Below, one piece after another: positions 31,537 through 41,098 of a stretch of DNA of 64,000 nt. The stretch is from positions 1,302,001 through 1,366,000 of the forward strand of contig NZ_LN831026.1 of the NCBI RefSeq assembly GCF_001457455.1. Reading direction: 5' to 3'. The stretch's first letter is position 1; every line of letters begins with the position of its first letter. The notes beneath the pieces were generated by a model. It saw nothing but the letters and a program-made list of their open reading frames with translations, did not search any database and was not told the DNA's origin. The stretch comes from Corynebacterium diphtheriae (GTDB taxonomy: Bacteria; Actinomycetota; Actinomycetes; Mycobacteriales; Mycobacteriaceae). A program made the position numbers and the translations under genes.

Positions 31537-32898
31537 ATGAGTCTTCACACAAGCCATGTCATCCCAGCACCACGTATAGATGTATGGGAATGGCATACCC
31601 GACCCGGAGCAGTATTTAGGCTTACTCCTCCTTTTTTGCCTCTACGCCCCATTGAGCAAGCAACCTCATTAGCTAAAGGAACAACAGTTTTTGCGTTGCC
31701 GGCTGGACTACGATGGGAAGCTCGTCACGATCTCAGCGGGTATATCCAGCATCATCGTTTTACGGATGTATGCATCAATGCCCCAGTGAAGTCTTTGGCT
31801 TCATGGCGCCACATACACGACTTTACTGATCACCCCAGCGGCACACTTATCACTGATACAGTGCACACGCGAGCACCACGCACTACGTTATCTCCAGCCT
31901 TTGCATATCGTCAGCATCAACTCATCAATGATATTCAGGCGCAGCAACGATTCTATGAATTGACAAGAAGTAATCTCACTGAATCGACGCCATTAACCAT
32001 TGGACTCACCGGCTCTCGTGGGCTCGTCGGGCGAGCACTCACAGCACAGTTAACTACCCTTGGCCATACTGTCGTTCAACTTGTACGCGGCGAATCCAAA
32101 CCGCATCAGCGTCATTGGGATCCTGCACACCCAGCGCCAAATCTACTTGAGGGCCTCGATGCCTTAATTCATCTTGCCGGTGAACCCATCCTAGGACGGT
32201 TCAATGATGCACACAAAGCCGATATTCGAGACTCTCGGATTGAGCCTACTCGGCAGTTATCCCAATTAGTTCAAAAAAGCAGTACCTGCCACACAATGGT
32301 GTCCGCCTCTGCGATCGGATACTACGGACATGCGCGTGGAGACGAAATTCTTGATGAAGGATCCACTCAAGGCGACGACTTCCTAGCCGGTGTGTGCGAA
32401 GAATGGGAAGCAGCCAGCCGCACGGATGCGACCTCAAATAAGCGTATCGTCAACATTCGGACGGGTGTGGTAATGAGCGGTCGTGGCGGAATGCTTCCAG
32501 TTCTTAAAGCTGTGTTTTCTGTAGGACTTGGTGGACCATTTCGCGGCAGCAATCCGTGGATGTCATGGATTGCTATTGACGATCTTTGCGATATTTATAT
32601 TCGTGCTGTGCTTGATCCAAAGCTTTCAGGTGCTATCAATGCAGTAGCCCCTAATCCAATCAAAAATCAAGATTTTGTCGATGCACTTGCGAAAGAGCTC
32701 AAGCGACCGGCAAAAATGACGATTCCATCTTTAGGTCCAGCAATTCTGCTTGGACAACAGGGGGCAAAGGAATTAGCCTTAGCGGATCAACGCGTCCAGC
32801 CACGTGTTTTAAACAATTTGAACCACTACTTTCGCTATGTCGATATTCGTAGTTGCCTGGCACACGAACTCGGTGGCGAAAACCTTCTCGATATTTAA
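31537..32898 (+). CDS. TIGR01777-type epimerase with N-terminal SRPBCC domain
   Basis: The 453-residue product has two parts. Residues 1-about 130 look like an SRPBCC/cyclase-dehydrase ligand-binding fold (VIPAPRIDVWEWHTRPGAVFRL). Residues about 148-453 are an atypical short-chain dehydrogenase of the TIGR01777/YfcH family, with the NAD(P) motif GLTGSRGLVGRAL, LIHLAGEPI, the SASAIGYYG catalytic Tyr region and WMSWIAIDDL. The true substrate is unknown in the family. ATG at 31537 with GAGAAAGG upstream. It is divergent from pyrR and leads a plus-strand island with two YbjN-family genes. Confidence 0.88.
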   Translation: MSLHTSHVIPAPRIDVWEWHTRPGAVFRLTPPFLPLRPIEQATSLAKGTTVFALPAGLRWEARHDLSGYIQHHRFTDVCINAPVKSLASWRHIHDFTDHPSGTLITDTVHTRAPRTTLSPAFAYRQHQLINDIQAQQRFYELTRSNLTESTPLTIGLTGSRGLVGRALTAQLTTLGHTVVQLVRGESKPHQRHWDPAHPAPNLLEGLDALIHLAGEPILGRFNDAHKADIRDSRIEPTRQLSQLVQKSSTCHTMVSASAIGYYGHARGDEILDEGSTQGDDFLAGVCEEWEAASRTDATSNKRIVNIRTGVVMSGRGGMLPVLKAVFSVGLGGPFRGSNPWMSWIAIDDLCDIYIRAVLDPKLSGAINAVAPNPIKNQDFVDALAKELKRPAKMTIPSLGPAILLGQQGAKELALADQRVQPRVLNNLNHYFRYVDIRSCLAHELGGENLLDI

Positions 32899-32903
32899 TA
32901 ACA

Positions 32904-33341
32904 ATGAATAAACTTACTATCGCACCGACCTGGAATATCTCCACTATCGAGGAGATTCTTACGGACGAAAATTTAAAATTTGTCCGTACAGATCAATGTA
33001 TTACTACTGGTTTTATCAACCAATCAATCACTATTCAAAAAATGGAGCATATGGTCTATATGGGTAGTGCATGGCGGGCAACATTAGCTCTAGACGAAGC
33101 TGCACAGCTACTTGCGGTGTGCAATGAGTGGAATAAAACTACACTGTTGCCTTGTGTCAGTTTCCACGAAGAAAGTGACAATCTCCTTCATGTAACAACG
33201 CAACGATCTTTCGACACAAGTGCTGGAGTAAGTTTCAACCAGTTGGGTGCCTTTACCGTGTCAACTATCGATTCCTTTGTGGGCGTCTGGAATCATTTTG
33301 ATTCACAATTCCCACATCGAGTGACTTGGGAGAACCAATGA
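32904..33341 (+). CDS. YbjN-family protein
   Basis: A 145-residue soluble protein of the YbjN / type III secretion chaperone-like family, with no known biochemical role. The characteristic central strand and helix are visible in YMGSAWRATLALDEAAQLL and NEWNKTTLLPCVSF; the C-terminus has AFTVSTIDSFVGVWNHF. ATG at 32904 is five bases after the epimerase stop; an upstream in-frame ATG lies inside that gene and is rejected. The last codon overlaps the next gene as ATGA. Confidence 0.75.
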   Translation: MNKLTIAPTWNISTIEEILTDENLKFVRTDQCITTGFINQSITIQKMEHMVYMGSAWRATLALDEAAQLLAVCNEWNKTTLLPCVSFHEESDNLLHVTTQRSFDTSAGVSFNQLGAFTVSTIDSFVGVWNHFDSQFPHRVTWENQ

Positions 33342-33751
33342 TGGACGTACCTACAGCGATTTCAATTGAACGAGTGGTTAAAGAGATGAAGTCGCTTGAA
33401 ATCACCTTGCATATCACGCCTACTGGACCATCAGTTGGTTTTGCAAACATTAATGGATTTAATTTCCAGTTCATTGTTTTGCCAAGTGTACTGATAGTCC
33501 GGGCCGATCGATACCTCTCAGAGACAAAAAGCGATCCAAGAATTTATCTTGCCGCTAATGAAGTAAATAATCGCACAGTACGCGGTGGTATTTTTGTAGT
33601 CGATAATTCAGCCGCCCCTATAATGCGTGCAGAAGTGGATATCTGCAGCGCTGCAGGGCTTACTGATTCTCAACTACATATGTGCTTGTCCAACAGCGTT
33701 AATGACGTGCTTGATTTACAAAACAGTTGGGCTAAAGCAACGGCGATATAA
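33338..33751 (+). CDS. Second YbjN-family protein
   Basis: A 137-residue soluble protein that appears related to its upstream neighbour; it has VLIVRADRYLSE, IYLAANEVNNRTVRGG and a C-terminal QLHMCLSNSVNDVLDLQNSW helix. Function unknown. ATG at 33338 overlaps the previous stop (ATGA), so the two are translationally coupled and may form a heteromer; that last point is inference. A bidirectional terminator follows directly. Confidence 0.7.
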   Translation: MMDVPTAISIERVVKEMKSLEITLHITPTGPSVGFANINGFNFQFIVLPSVLIVRADRYLSETKSDPRIYLAANEVNNRTVRGGIFVVDNSAAPIMRAEVDICSAAGLTDSQLHMCLSNSVNDVLDLQNSWAKATAI

Positions 33752-33753
33752 AT

Positions 33754-33791
33754 AATGTGGTGGTCGCACAATCACGTGCGACCACCACATT
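33754..33791. terminator. Bidirectional terminator between the YbjN genes and nusB
   Basis: A 16-bp perfect stem AATGTGGTGGTCGCAC (33754-33769) / GTGCGACCACCACATT (33776-33791) has a six-base loop and runs into TTTT on the plus strand. It lies three bases after the plus-strand gene and 13 bases after the minus-strand nusB stop, where convergent transcripts meet. Confidence 0.85.
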
Positions 33792-33803
33792 TTTCAAGAA
33801 AGA

Positions 33804-34418
33804 CTACTGTGAGTCTTCTTCGATTGATTCTTCAACTGGATAACTAGCCGCTTCGGCTTCGCTGTTTTCAACAGGTGTCACCGAGCCGGCCCGATATTCG
33901 TCAATATTCTTAGCGATACTGTCGAGAAGCGCGTGAACGTATGCTGGTGATACATCCGTTGAATATTCACTCGCTAGTTCTACGCCTTCGATAATTGCGG
34001 TAGCCAAAGGAACATCGGGATTGAAGATCAATTCCCAGACACTGACGCGAAGGATTGCGCGATCAACAGTCATGATCCGCTCCAACGACCAATCCTCGGC
34101 CAAATGGGCTGCAATCAGTTCATCGATTCGGTCCAGCTCCATAGCTGCACCAGAAACAATTTCTTTAGTGTAGCTAGGAACTTGATTCACGTCTGTTCCG
34201 TTTAGTCGCGAAAGCACAACTCGGTCTTCAACGATAGCAACGGGGTCGATATCCCGCATTTCTGCCTCAAAAAGAATATCCACCGCACGCCTACGCGCTT
34301 TGTAGCGGCTACCACGACGTTTCCAAGAAGACCTAGTCTCTTGAGACTTCAATTCCTCAGCCGGTTTTTTCGACTGAGAGGTATTTTCATCTTCAGGGTT
34401 CACTTTGTTACCGCTCAC
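33804..34418 (-). CDS. nusB: Transcription antitermination factor NusB
   Basis: Binds boxA RNA with NusE (S10) and supports rRNA antitermination. The 204-residue product has the all-helical NusB domain from about residue 37 ([20 protein letters not shown]) to about 175, with [21 protein letters not shown] and [17 protein letters not shown]. It is longer than usual because of a charged N-terminal tail (about 35 residues) and an acidic C-terminal tail. The start is GTG at 34418, two bases after the efp stop, so it is coupled to efp. Confidence 0.95.
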   Translation of the reverse strand: MSGNKVNPEDENTSQSKKPAEELKSQETRSSWKRRGSRYKARRRAVDILFEAEMRDIDPVAIVEDRVVLSRLNGTDVNQVPSYTKEIVSGAAMELDRIDELIAAHLAEDWSLERIMTVDRAILRVSVWELIFNPDVPLATAIIEGVELASEYSTDVSPAYVHALLDSIAKNIDEYRAGSVTPVENSEAEAASYPVEESIEEDSQ

Positions 34419-34420
34419 AA

Positions 34421-34984
34421 TTAGTTGTTTACGCGAGATAGGTAGGAACCGTCGCGGGTATCCACCTTAACCACATTTCCAGTCTCGATGAACAGTGGGA
34501 CCTGAATCTCGGCACCAGTCTCAAGAGTTGCTGGCTTCGTACCGCCAGTGGAACGATCGCCCTGAAGGCCGGGATCGGTGTGCTCGATGCGAAGGTCGAG
34601 AGAGATTGGCAGTTCAGCAAACAAAGGCTCACCCTCGTGGAAAGATACCTGAACAGTGGTGTTCTCTAGAAGGAAACGAGCAGCATCACCGAAGATGTGA
34701 GGAGCCAGCTCCGCCTGTTCAAAGGTCTTTTCATCCATGACAACGTAGGAAGATCCATCGTTGTACAGGTAAGTCATATCACGGCGATCAACGGTTGCCG
34801 TTTCAACCTTGACACCAGCGTTAAAGGTTTTATCGGTGACTTTTCCGGAGACAACATCCTTCAGCTTTGTACGCACGAATGCAGGACCTTTACCAGGCTT
34901 GACGTGCTGGAACTCAATAATCTGCTGGAGCTTGTTGTCAATCTTGAGGACAAGACCGTTCTTAAAATCGGCAGTAGTTGCCAC
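34421..34984 (-). CDS. efp: Elongation factor P
   Basis: Relieves ribosome stalling at polyproline stretches. The 187-residue, three-domain protein has the modifiable loop KPGKGPAF (K32), [20 protein letters not shown] and the C-terminal S1-like [17 protein letters not shown] signature. The tip residue is Lys, but I see no epmA/epmB or ymfI-type modification gene nearby, so the modification state is unknown. The start is GTG at 34984. It lies between pepQ and nusB, a common order. Confidence 0.97.
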   Translation of the reverse strand: MATTADFKNGLVLKIDNKLQQIIEFQHVKPGKGPAFVRTKLKDVVSGKVTDKTFNAGVKVETATVDRRDMTYLYNDGSSYVVMDEKTFEQAELAPHIFGDAARFLLENTTVQVSFHEGEPLFAELPISLDLRIEHTDPGLQGDRSTGGTKPATLETGAEIQVPLFIETGNVVKVDTRDGSYLSRVNN

Positions 34985-35085
34985 GCTGAATACTTCTTTC
35001 TTTCGATGAAAAGATTTGATGCTGTCGGTAGCCAGTCAATACTACACTAAAGCTTTAGCAATATTATCAATTTCGCTTCGACACT

Positions 35086-36183
35086 TTAGAGTATCAAAAG
35101 ATCCTTGGAAAGACTCGTGAGGTTTTCAGCCGATCCGCTACGAATAACGAGTGAATCTTCGATTCGTACTCCACCTTTACCTGGGACATAAATTCCAGGT
35201 TCGATAGTGAGAGTCATGTTTTCTTCCAAAACTCCGCTTCCAGTCACAGCCGCTGCAGGCTGTTCGTGAACGTCCAAACCCAGACCGTGACCAGTTGAGT
35301 GAACAAAATATTCACCATATCCAGCATTCTCAATGACTTCGCGACAAGCCTTATCGACGTCTACCAATGAAGTACCTGGCACAGCAGCAGCACAACCCGC
35401 ACGCTGAGCTTCTAAAACTATCGAGTAGATTTCTCGAGCAAATGCAGTTGGTTGCCCAACGATCACGGTTCGAGTCGTATCTGAGTTATAACCATCAGCA
35501 TATGCACCAAAATCTATAGTGACGATATCCCCTTCACATATCACCCGATCACCGGCACCATGGTGTGGTTTTGCCGAATTTGGACCCGATGCCACGATGG
35601 TGTCAAAACTCGGCCGTTCTGCACCTTTAATGCGCATCCGATACTCCAAATCGGCGGCTATCGCACGTTCAGTTCGCCCTGCAGCAATCAAGCCATCATC
35701 GATAAGTTCCTGAAAAGCAGTATTTGCAATTTTTGCTACAGATCGAAGAGACTCAATTTCCAATGCGTCTTTTATTAGCCGAAGCTTCTCGATGGCTCCA
35801 GTTACTGGAATCAACTCCACATCGGAGCCTGCTGATTTACGCAATTCTTCGCATTGCGAAACTGATAGATAGTCCGCCTCAAATCCGACCCGCTTCGCAC
35901 CATTAATGTCCGATAGAAGAGCTGGAGCACAATTGCGAGCCATTAAAGATTCAATATCTGGTACTTGCTCAGCAATCTGTGTGGTGTATCGGCCGTCTGT
36001 TGAAATACGCGCCGAAAGATCCTTATTGATGATTAGTGCCGCATTTGAACCGGTAAATCCCGATAAATAGCGAATATGCGTCAAATGCGTCACTAACATA
36101 GCGTCGATACGCTTGGCTGCAAGCTGTGCAGAAAGAGCACGTCGGCGCTGTAAAAAACGAGTATCAGCCAATGGCATAGTCAT
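35086..36183 (-). CDS. pepQ: Xaa-Pro dipeptidase/aminopeptidase (M24B)
   Basis: A metallopeptidase that cleaves X-Pro bonds. The 365-residue protein has an N-terminal creatinase-like domain (to about 125) and a pita-bread domain. The five metal ligands are visible in TIDFGAYADGYNSD (two Asp), STGHGLGLDVHE (His), TIEPGIY (Glu) and RIEDSL (Glu). ATG at 36183. It sits between aroQ and efp; the aro-pepQ-efp-nusB order is conserved in actinobacteria and Firmicutes. PepQ versus PepP cannot be settled from sequence. Confidence 0.93.
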   Translation of the reverse strand: MTMPLADTRFLQRRRALSAQLAAKRIDAMLVTHLTHIRYLSGFTGSNAALIINKDLSARISTDGRYTTQIAEQVPDIESLMARNCAPALLSDINGAKRVGFEADYLSVSQCEELRKSAGSDVELIPVTGAIEKLRLIKDALEIESLRSVAKIANTAFQELIDDGLIAAGRTERAIAADLEYRMRIKGAERPSFDTIVASGPNSAKPHHGAGDRVICEGDIVTIDFGAYADGYNSDTTRTVIVGQPTAFAREIYSIVLEAQRAGCAAAVPGTSLVDVDKACREVIENAGYGEYFVHSTGHGLGLDVHEQPAAAVTGSGVLEENMTLTIEPGIYVPGKGGVRIEDSLVIRSGSAENLTSLSKDLLIL

Positions 36184-36209
36184 ATTCTCCTACATCGATG
36201 AGAGTTTTT

Positions 36210-36650
36210 TTATGAGTTTAAAGTCGAAACTACATATCGGAGGGCTAATTCGTAACCGATTGTTCCCAGTCCGGCGATAACTCCAGTCGCGATTGGAGAC
36301 AAATAACTGTGGTGTCTAAATTCTTCTCGCGCATGAATATTCGAAATATGGACTTCAATGAACCCTGGACCATCTGATATTTCAGCCAATGCATCACGCA
36401 ATGCCACCGAAGTATGGGTTAGCCCTCCGGGGTTAATGATCACGGGATTACCTGCATCCGCCGCACAGTGTAGCCAGTCGATCAATTCACCTTCATAGTT
36501 TGACTGTTTACATTCGACGTCAACGCCTAATTGCCCAGCGAGTCGAAACAACTCAAGTTCTACGTCTGCTAGAGTTGTCGAACCATAAATTTCAGGCTGA
36601 CGTTTGCCTAACCGATCTAAGTTTGGACCGTTGAGGATCACAACATTCAT
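36210..36650 (-). CDS. aroQ: 3-dehydroquinate dehydratase, type II
   Basis: Dehydrates 3-dehydroquinate in the shikimate pathway. At 146 residues it is the small dodecameric type. The catalytic Tyr is in [17 protein letters not shown], the catalytic-loop Arg is in the same segment, [15 protein letters not shown] has the conserved His region, and [17 protein letters not shown] closes the site. ATG at 36650 directly follows the TAA of aroB, so the two are coupled. Confidence 0.97.
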   Translation of the reverse strand: MNVVILNGPNLDRLGKRQPEIYGSTTLADVELELFRLAGQLGVDVECKQSNYEGELIDWLHCAADAGNPVIINPGGLTHTSVALRDALAEISDGPGFIEVHISNIHAREEFRHHSYLSPIATGVIAGLGTIGYELALRYVVSTLNS

Positions 36651-37730
36651 TTAGCTCATCTCCAATGCAAGGCGCGAATATGCTTGGAAAAGTTCTTCGT
36701 CAGTAGGACCTTCAAGGCGAACGACATCATTTATGTCACGTAAAGCGACGAATCGAATCATGCTATTTCGATTCTTCTTATCATGCTTCATGCCTTGATG
36801 AAGTTCTTCAAAGTGGCCTTGCGAATATGAGGTAGGCAACCCTATCGACTTTAAAATTTTGCGATGCCGTTCTACCAGCTCGTCAGAGATAAGACCACGA
36901 ATGTTGGCCAACTCCGCGACAAATACCATTCCCACGGCTACAGCATTTCCATGCCGCCAAGAAAAATTTTCACGCAGTTCAACTGCATGCCCAAAAGTGT
37001 GCCCATAGTTTAGGATCTCGCGTAAACCTGATTCCTTTAAATCTTGACTTACAACTTTTGATTTCACGGCAATTGAGCGCGCAATAAGTTCCGGAAGGTA
37101 CCCATCTTTAAGCAAACACGCTGCCGGATCTTTCTCATATAATTCGAGAATTCTAGGATCTGCAATAAAACCAGTTTTTATGATTTCAGCCGACCCCGCA
37201 ATAATCTCATCCTGTGGCAATGAATCGAGATGATCCACATCGATAAACACCGCAATCGGCTCGTGGAATGCTCCCACTAAGTTTTTTCCAGCCGCAGTAT
37301 TGATACCAGTCTTCCCCCCGACTGCTGCATCAACCATTGCTAATAACGTAGTAGGTACCTGAATTACTTTTATGCCGCGCATCCAAGCTGCTGCAACAAA
37401 TCCAGCCAAATCTGTTGCAGCCCCACCACCGAATCCGATTATTAGATCGCTTCGAGAAAAGCCCCATTCGCCTAGCTGATCCCAACAACGTCCAGCAACT
37501 TCAAGAGTTTTACCAGTTTCAGCATCAGGCACAGCCAAAACATGAGACACAAGTCCCGCTTGTGCCAGCATCTTTTCAAGCTTTTCAGCACGTTCAAGAA
37601 GTGGAGGTTGTGTGATGATCGCTACGTTTTCCGCACCGCTGAGTTGTGATGTTGTAACGATCTCAGTGTTTAGTTGTTTATCAATCCGTACTTGGTACGG
37701 ATTACTGCTTTTCACTTCTATAGTTGGCAC
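36651..37730 (-). CDS. aroB: 3-dehydroquinate synthase
   Basis: Makes dehydroquinate from DAHP with NAD and a divalent metal. The 359-residue product has [38 protein letters not shown], the metal-ligand Glu in the ELIARS / GSAEIIKTG region, and the His ligands in [12 protein letters not shown] and [13 protein letters not shown]. The start is GTG at 37730. It follows aroK by 46 bp and precedes aroQ directly. Confidence 0.97.
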   Translation of the reverse strand: MPTIEVKSSNPYQVRIDKQLNTEIVTTSQLSGAENVAIITQPPLLERAEKLEKMLAQAGLVSHVLAVPDAETGKTLEVAGRCWDQLGEWGFSRSDLIIGFGGGAATDLAGFVAAAWMRGIKVIQVPTTLLAMVDAAVGGKTGINTAAGKNLVGAFHEPIAVFIDVDHLDSLPQDEIIAGSAEIIKTGFIADPRILELYEKDPAACLLKDGYLPELIARSIAVKSKVVSQDLKESGLREILNYGHTFGHAVELRENFSWRHGNAVAVGMVFVAELANIRGLISDELVERHRKILKSIGLPTSYSQGHFEELHQGMKHDKKNRNSMIRFVALRDINDVVRLEGPTDEELFQAYSRLALEMS

Positions 37731-37776
37731 TATTTAACTCCTTTTCGGCATACGGCGATAAAACTAGTCACACGAT

Positions 37777-38325
37777 TCAACGTAAGGTTTCAAGAAAGCC
37801 CAAAATATCAGCAACAATTTGCTGTGGACTCCGAGCATCTGTGTGCGCGCGATAATCTGCTACTTCTTTATAAAAATCACGACGCTGAGCTAATAATTCG
37901 CTGTAGCGTTCAAGTGGATTCGTTGTATCCAGTAATGGCCTCGAATTTTCAACTGCAGTTCGACGCACGCCTTCCGCTGCGGATACATCTACCCATACCA
38001 CTATTTGCGCTCGAAGCTTTTGTCGCACTGATTCCGTTGTCACGGCACCGCCACCGAGGCTCACTACCCCTGCTGTTGTGAGGGCAAAGTCTATTACTTC
38101 TGCTTCTAAATCTCGAAAGTTTGGCTCACCGAGTTCAGCAAATACAACACCACAGGGTTTGCCTTGGAGTTGTTCAATCAACACATCGCTATCCACCACC
38201 GAAGTATTCAGGGCATTCGCAAGACGACGGCCAATAGTCGTTTTACCTGCCCCAGGTGGACCTACTAAAACAACGATTGGGCGAACCCGACCACTCACGT
38301 CTGATTCGAGTAACTGATCGTTCAT
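37777..38325 (-). CDS. aroK: Shikimate kinase
   Basis: Phosphorylates shikimate at the 3-hydroxyl using ATP. The 182-residue protein has Walker A VGPPGAGKTTIGRRLA (about residues 20-35), DSDVLIEQ (shikimate-binding Asp), the FRDLE Arg, GGGAV and the lid with VENSRPLLD. The frame is open to 38343, but ATG at 38325 has TAGGAAA with good spacing and is preferred. It starts seven bases after the aroC stop. Confidence 0.95.
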   Translation of the reverse strand: MNDQLLESDVSGRVRPIVVLVGPPGAGKTTIGRRLANALNTSVVDSDVLIEQLQGKPCGVVFAELGEPNFRDLEAEVIDFALTTAGVVSLGGGAVTTESVRQKLRAQIVVWVDVSAAEGVRRTAVENSRPLLDTTNPLERYSELLAQRRDFYKEVADYRAHTDARSPQQIVADILGFLETLR

Positions 38326-38332
38326 CACTTTC

Positions 38333-39544
38333 CTACTCACCATCGAATGAAATCCGGGTTTTAACGTATTCGTTATAAGTAGCGATATTTCGCTTCGTCT
38401 CGGCTAAGGAATCGCCACCAAATTTTTCCAACACTGCTCGCGCTAAAACCAACGCAACCATTGCTTCTGCGACAACACCAGCTGCAGGAACAGCACATAG
38501 GTCAGATCGCTGATGGATTCCAGTAGCACGTTTACCAGAATCCATATCAATGGATTGTAATGCTCGAGGCACGGTCGAAATTGGCTTCATTGCTGCACGT
38601 ACTCGAAGGCTTTCTCCATTGGTCATACCACCTTCGATGCCACCTGCCCTGTTACTTTGTCGTGCAACTACGCCGTCCCTCAACACAATCTCATCATGTG
38701 CTTCTGAACCTAGCCTTCGGGCTTCTTCAAATCCGTCACCGATTTCCACGCCTTTTATTGCTTGGATGCCCATGAGGGCCGCTGCAAGCTGTGCATCTAG
38801 TCGATCCTCGCCTGAAATATGAGAGCCTAAGCCGATAGGAAGGCCGTTAACGATGACCTCAACAATGCCGCCAAGGGTATCTCCTTGTTTTTTAGCTGCA
38901 TTAATTTGATCTATCATGCTCGCTTCCGCTTGTGCTGAAGCTGAACGGACAGGAGAATCATCAATCCTTCCTAAGTCCTCAAATGTTGGGCAAACTGTTT
39001 GATCAATTTCCGAGCGACCAATGGAAATAACATGCGAGAATACTTCCACGCCAAGCGTTTCACGCAGAAAGCTCCGTGCAACTGTGGCTGCAGCTACTCG
39101 CGCAGCAGTCTCTCGTGCTGAGGATCGCTCTAAAATCGGTCGAGCTTCATCATGATTATATTTGACCATTCCTGCAAAATCAGCATGTCCAGGACGGGGC
39201 CGCGTCAGACGGGCTCCACGTCCAGAAGACATAGCTGCGGCAACATCAGGATCAGACTCGTCAATTGCATCTGCAGACATAATGGTCGTCCATTTTGGCC
39301 ACTCAGTGTTTCCAACCATAATTGCGATTGGGCTGCCAATCGTATACCCATGACGAACACCACCCAGAATGCTTACCTCGTCAGCTTCAAATTTCATTCG
39401 TGCCCCACGTCCAAAACCAAGACGCCGTCTGCCTAGTTGAAAGGAAATTTCCTCTCGGCTAATAGGCACACCAGCGGGCATGTGTTCGAGCATTGCAATC
39501 AATGCTTGTCCGTGTGATTCTCCAGCAGTTGTCCAACGAAGCAT
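38333..39544 (-). CDS. aroC: Chorismate synthase
   Basis: Converts EPSP to chorismate with reduced FMN. The 403-residue product has [24 protein letters not shown] at the N-terminus, [17 protein letters not shown], the catalytic region [15 protein letters not shown], and the second-His segment [21 protein letters not shown] at 39544. It leads the aroC-aroK-aroB-aroQ run after a 77-bp gap from the prepilin peptidase gene. Confidence 0.98.
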   Translation of the reverse strand: MLRWTTAGESHGQALIAMLEHMPAGVPISREEISFQLGRRRLGFGRGARMKFEADEVSILGGVRHGYTIGSPIAIMVGNTEWPKWTTIMSADAIDESDPDVAAAMSSGRGARLTRPRPGHADFAGMVKYNHDEARPILERSSARETAARVAAATVARSFLRETLGVEVFSHVISIGRSEIDQTVCPTFEDLGRIDDSPVRSASAQAEASMIDQINAAKKQGDTLGGIVEVIVNGLPIGLGSHISGEDRLDAQLAAALMGIQAIKGVEIGDGFEEARRLGSEAHDEIVLRDGVVARQSNRAGGIEGGMTNGESLRVRAAMKPISTVPRALQSIDMDSGKRATGIHQRSDLCAVPAAGVVAEAMVALVLARAVLEKFGGDSLAETKRNIATYNEYVKTRISFDGE

Positions 39545-39621
39545 GCTTGAAATTATGGCATGTCATGAACAAGAAGATCGGTTTGCATATGATTTCTTGT
39601 TGTTTCTGGGTAAAACACTGA

Positions 39622-40098
39622 CTATGTGGGGGTAATTTGACTCCATACCACCACAAACCATGTCGCTATTATCATGCTCGGACCATGCGGAAGATTGCTA
39701 TATTTCGTGGAATTACATCTCTTCGAGTGAAGAAATCGAAGAATTAGACCTAAAACTATTGACAAACATGAAGAGCAAATACTGGCAACAACCACGCCTT
39801 GAGCACCCGCGTGTGCTGCCGCCACGATTCCAAGGGCCATACTTAGTTTTATATCACCGCCCCCAATTCCTCGCATTGCACTCAAACTACCTATAAAGAC
39901 GTAGGGTAAAACCCAGATTCCCGCGTAGAGGATCCACTCGAAATGCTGTGTTAGAACTGCCCATATAAATGAGCAAGCAGCAGCGCTTAACGTATATCGA
40001 TTAGGCAGACGACGAGTTGTGCAATCAAATAGAATCAGCCGAAAGGCCCACCACGATCCGACACTAGTTATTCCCAATATTTTAAGTGCTTCCCCCAT
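39622..40098 (-). CDS. Prepilin peptidase, catalytic core only (A24 family)
   Basis: A 158-residue polytopic membrane protein of the aspartyl leader-peptidase family. The first catalytic Asp is in ILFDCTTRRLPNRY near residue 25 and the second is in GIGGGDIKLSMALG near residue 81. Four to five hydrophobic segments are visible. The N-terminal zinc/methyltransferase domain of PilD is absent, as in many actinobacterial and Tad-type peptidases. No pilin genes are beside it. Its place between aroE and aroC is found in other corynebacteria and its substrate is unknown. ATG at 40098. Confidence 0.85.
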   Translation of the reverse strand: MGEALKILGITSVGSWWAFRLILFDCTTRRLPNRYTLSAAACSFIWAVLTQHFEWILYAGIWVLPYVFIGSLSAMRGIGGGDIKLSMALGIVAAAHAGAQGVVVASICSSCLSIVLGLILRFLHSKRCNSTKYSNLPHGPSMIIATWFVVVWSQITPT

Positions 40099-40134
40099 GC
40101 GCTCTATTGTATGGGGGAAGCACTATTCGCAGGA

Positions 40135-40977
40135 TTAATTGTCCCCAAACAGGTGGTCAAACAGTGCTTTTTGCATTGCTTCGCGAGGTGCCTTTACCCC
40201 CGTAAATTGTTCAAACTGGCTCAAAGCTTGGTGCAAAAGCATTATGTGTCCACCGATACACGGCACGCCTTTCTTTTGAGCATGTTGGATTAATGGTGTC
40301 GGCCACGGATCATAAATGACATCGAGAACTGGAGCATGAACTAGGTCATCAATATAATCTGACACCCCAACAGACGGCACAGTCGAAATAACCACTGAAG
40401 CTGACTGCGCGTATGACCGAATATTTGAATCAAACCCAACAAAACTTATTTTGGTGGGTTCCCCTTCTAGAACTGGTTCCAATTCTTCACGACGATCGCT
40501 TCTATTGACCACAACTATTTCTGCGACGCCTAAAGTACCTAATGTCCAGATTGCTGGCCGAGACGTACCTCCAGCACCGACAACTATTGCCCTTGTATTT
40601 TTGAGCGCCTCCGCAGAACCGCCCCGATCACTAAAAAGGATCTCCAAGGCACCGCGAACCCCCTCTGTATCCGTGTTGTCCGCATACCAGCCATTTTCAG
40701 CTCGGACCAAAGTATTTGCAGAGCCAATTCTCTGTGCACGTTCGCTTACCGACGTTGCGTATTCTAACGCCTCAAATTTGCACGGCATTGTTACTGAGAA
40801 ACCCTGAAATGATGGATCACATTTATCGACTAATTCAGATAACTGCTGTGAATCACAATCAAATCGTCCATAAGACCATTGCGAAAGACCTATAGCCGCA
40901 TAACCAGCGTTATGAAGTAACGGAGATAAGGAATGCTCAATGGGGTGTCCTAAGACGGCTGCTCGAAAGTGAATCAT
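40135..40977 (-). CDS. aroE: Shikimate dehydrogenase-like protein
   Basis: Reduces dehydroshikimate to shikimate. The 280-residue product has LGHPIEHSLSPLLHNAGY (substrate side), SVTMPCKFEAL with the catalytic Lys, NADNTDT-like YADNTDTEGVRGAL, the Rossmann motif VVGAGGTSRPA and NRSDRREEL. Corynebacteria often carry several aroE-like genes, so the exact substrate (shikimate or quinate) is not certain. ATG at 40977 is chosen because the nine codons before it are not conserved. A TATACT lies seven bases upstream, which suggests a leaderless mRNA. Confidence 0.92.
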   Translation of the reverse strand: MIHFRAAVLGHPIEHSLSPLLHNAGYAAIGLSQWSYGRFDCDSQQLSELVDKCDPSFQGFSVTMPCKFEALEYATSVSERAQRIGSANTLVRAENGWYADNTDTEGVRGALEILFSDRGGSAEALKNTRAIVVGAGGTSRPAIWTLGTLGVAEIVVVNRSDRREELEPVLEGEPTKISFVGFDSNIRSYAQSASVVISTVPSVGVSDYIDDLVHAPVLDVIYDPWPTPLIQHAQKKGVPCIGGHIMLLHQALSQFEQFTGVKAPREAMQKALFDHLFGDN

Positions 40978-41050
40978 AATGGTCAGTATAAAATGACCTG
41001 GCAATAGATACCCCCGCCAAGCCGCTTTTAGGTTCGTAACAAAAATAAAA

Positions 41051-41082
41051 TGGCCTTATCCTGATTGTTTAGGATAAGGCCA
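41051..41082 (-). terminator. Terminator after mltG
   Basis: TGGCCTTATCCT (41051-41062) pairs perfectly with AGGATAAGGCCA (41071-41082) around an eight-base loop. On the minus strand the stem is followed by TTTTATTTTTG. It lies 16 bases after the mltG stop and before aroE, so mltG and aroE are probably separate transcripts. Confidence 0.9.
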
Positions 41083-41098
41083 CAAGGCGCATTAACGC

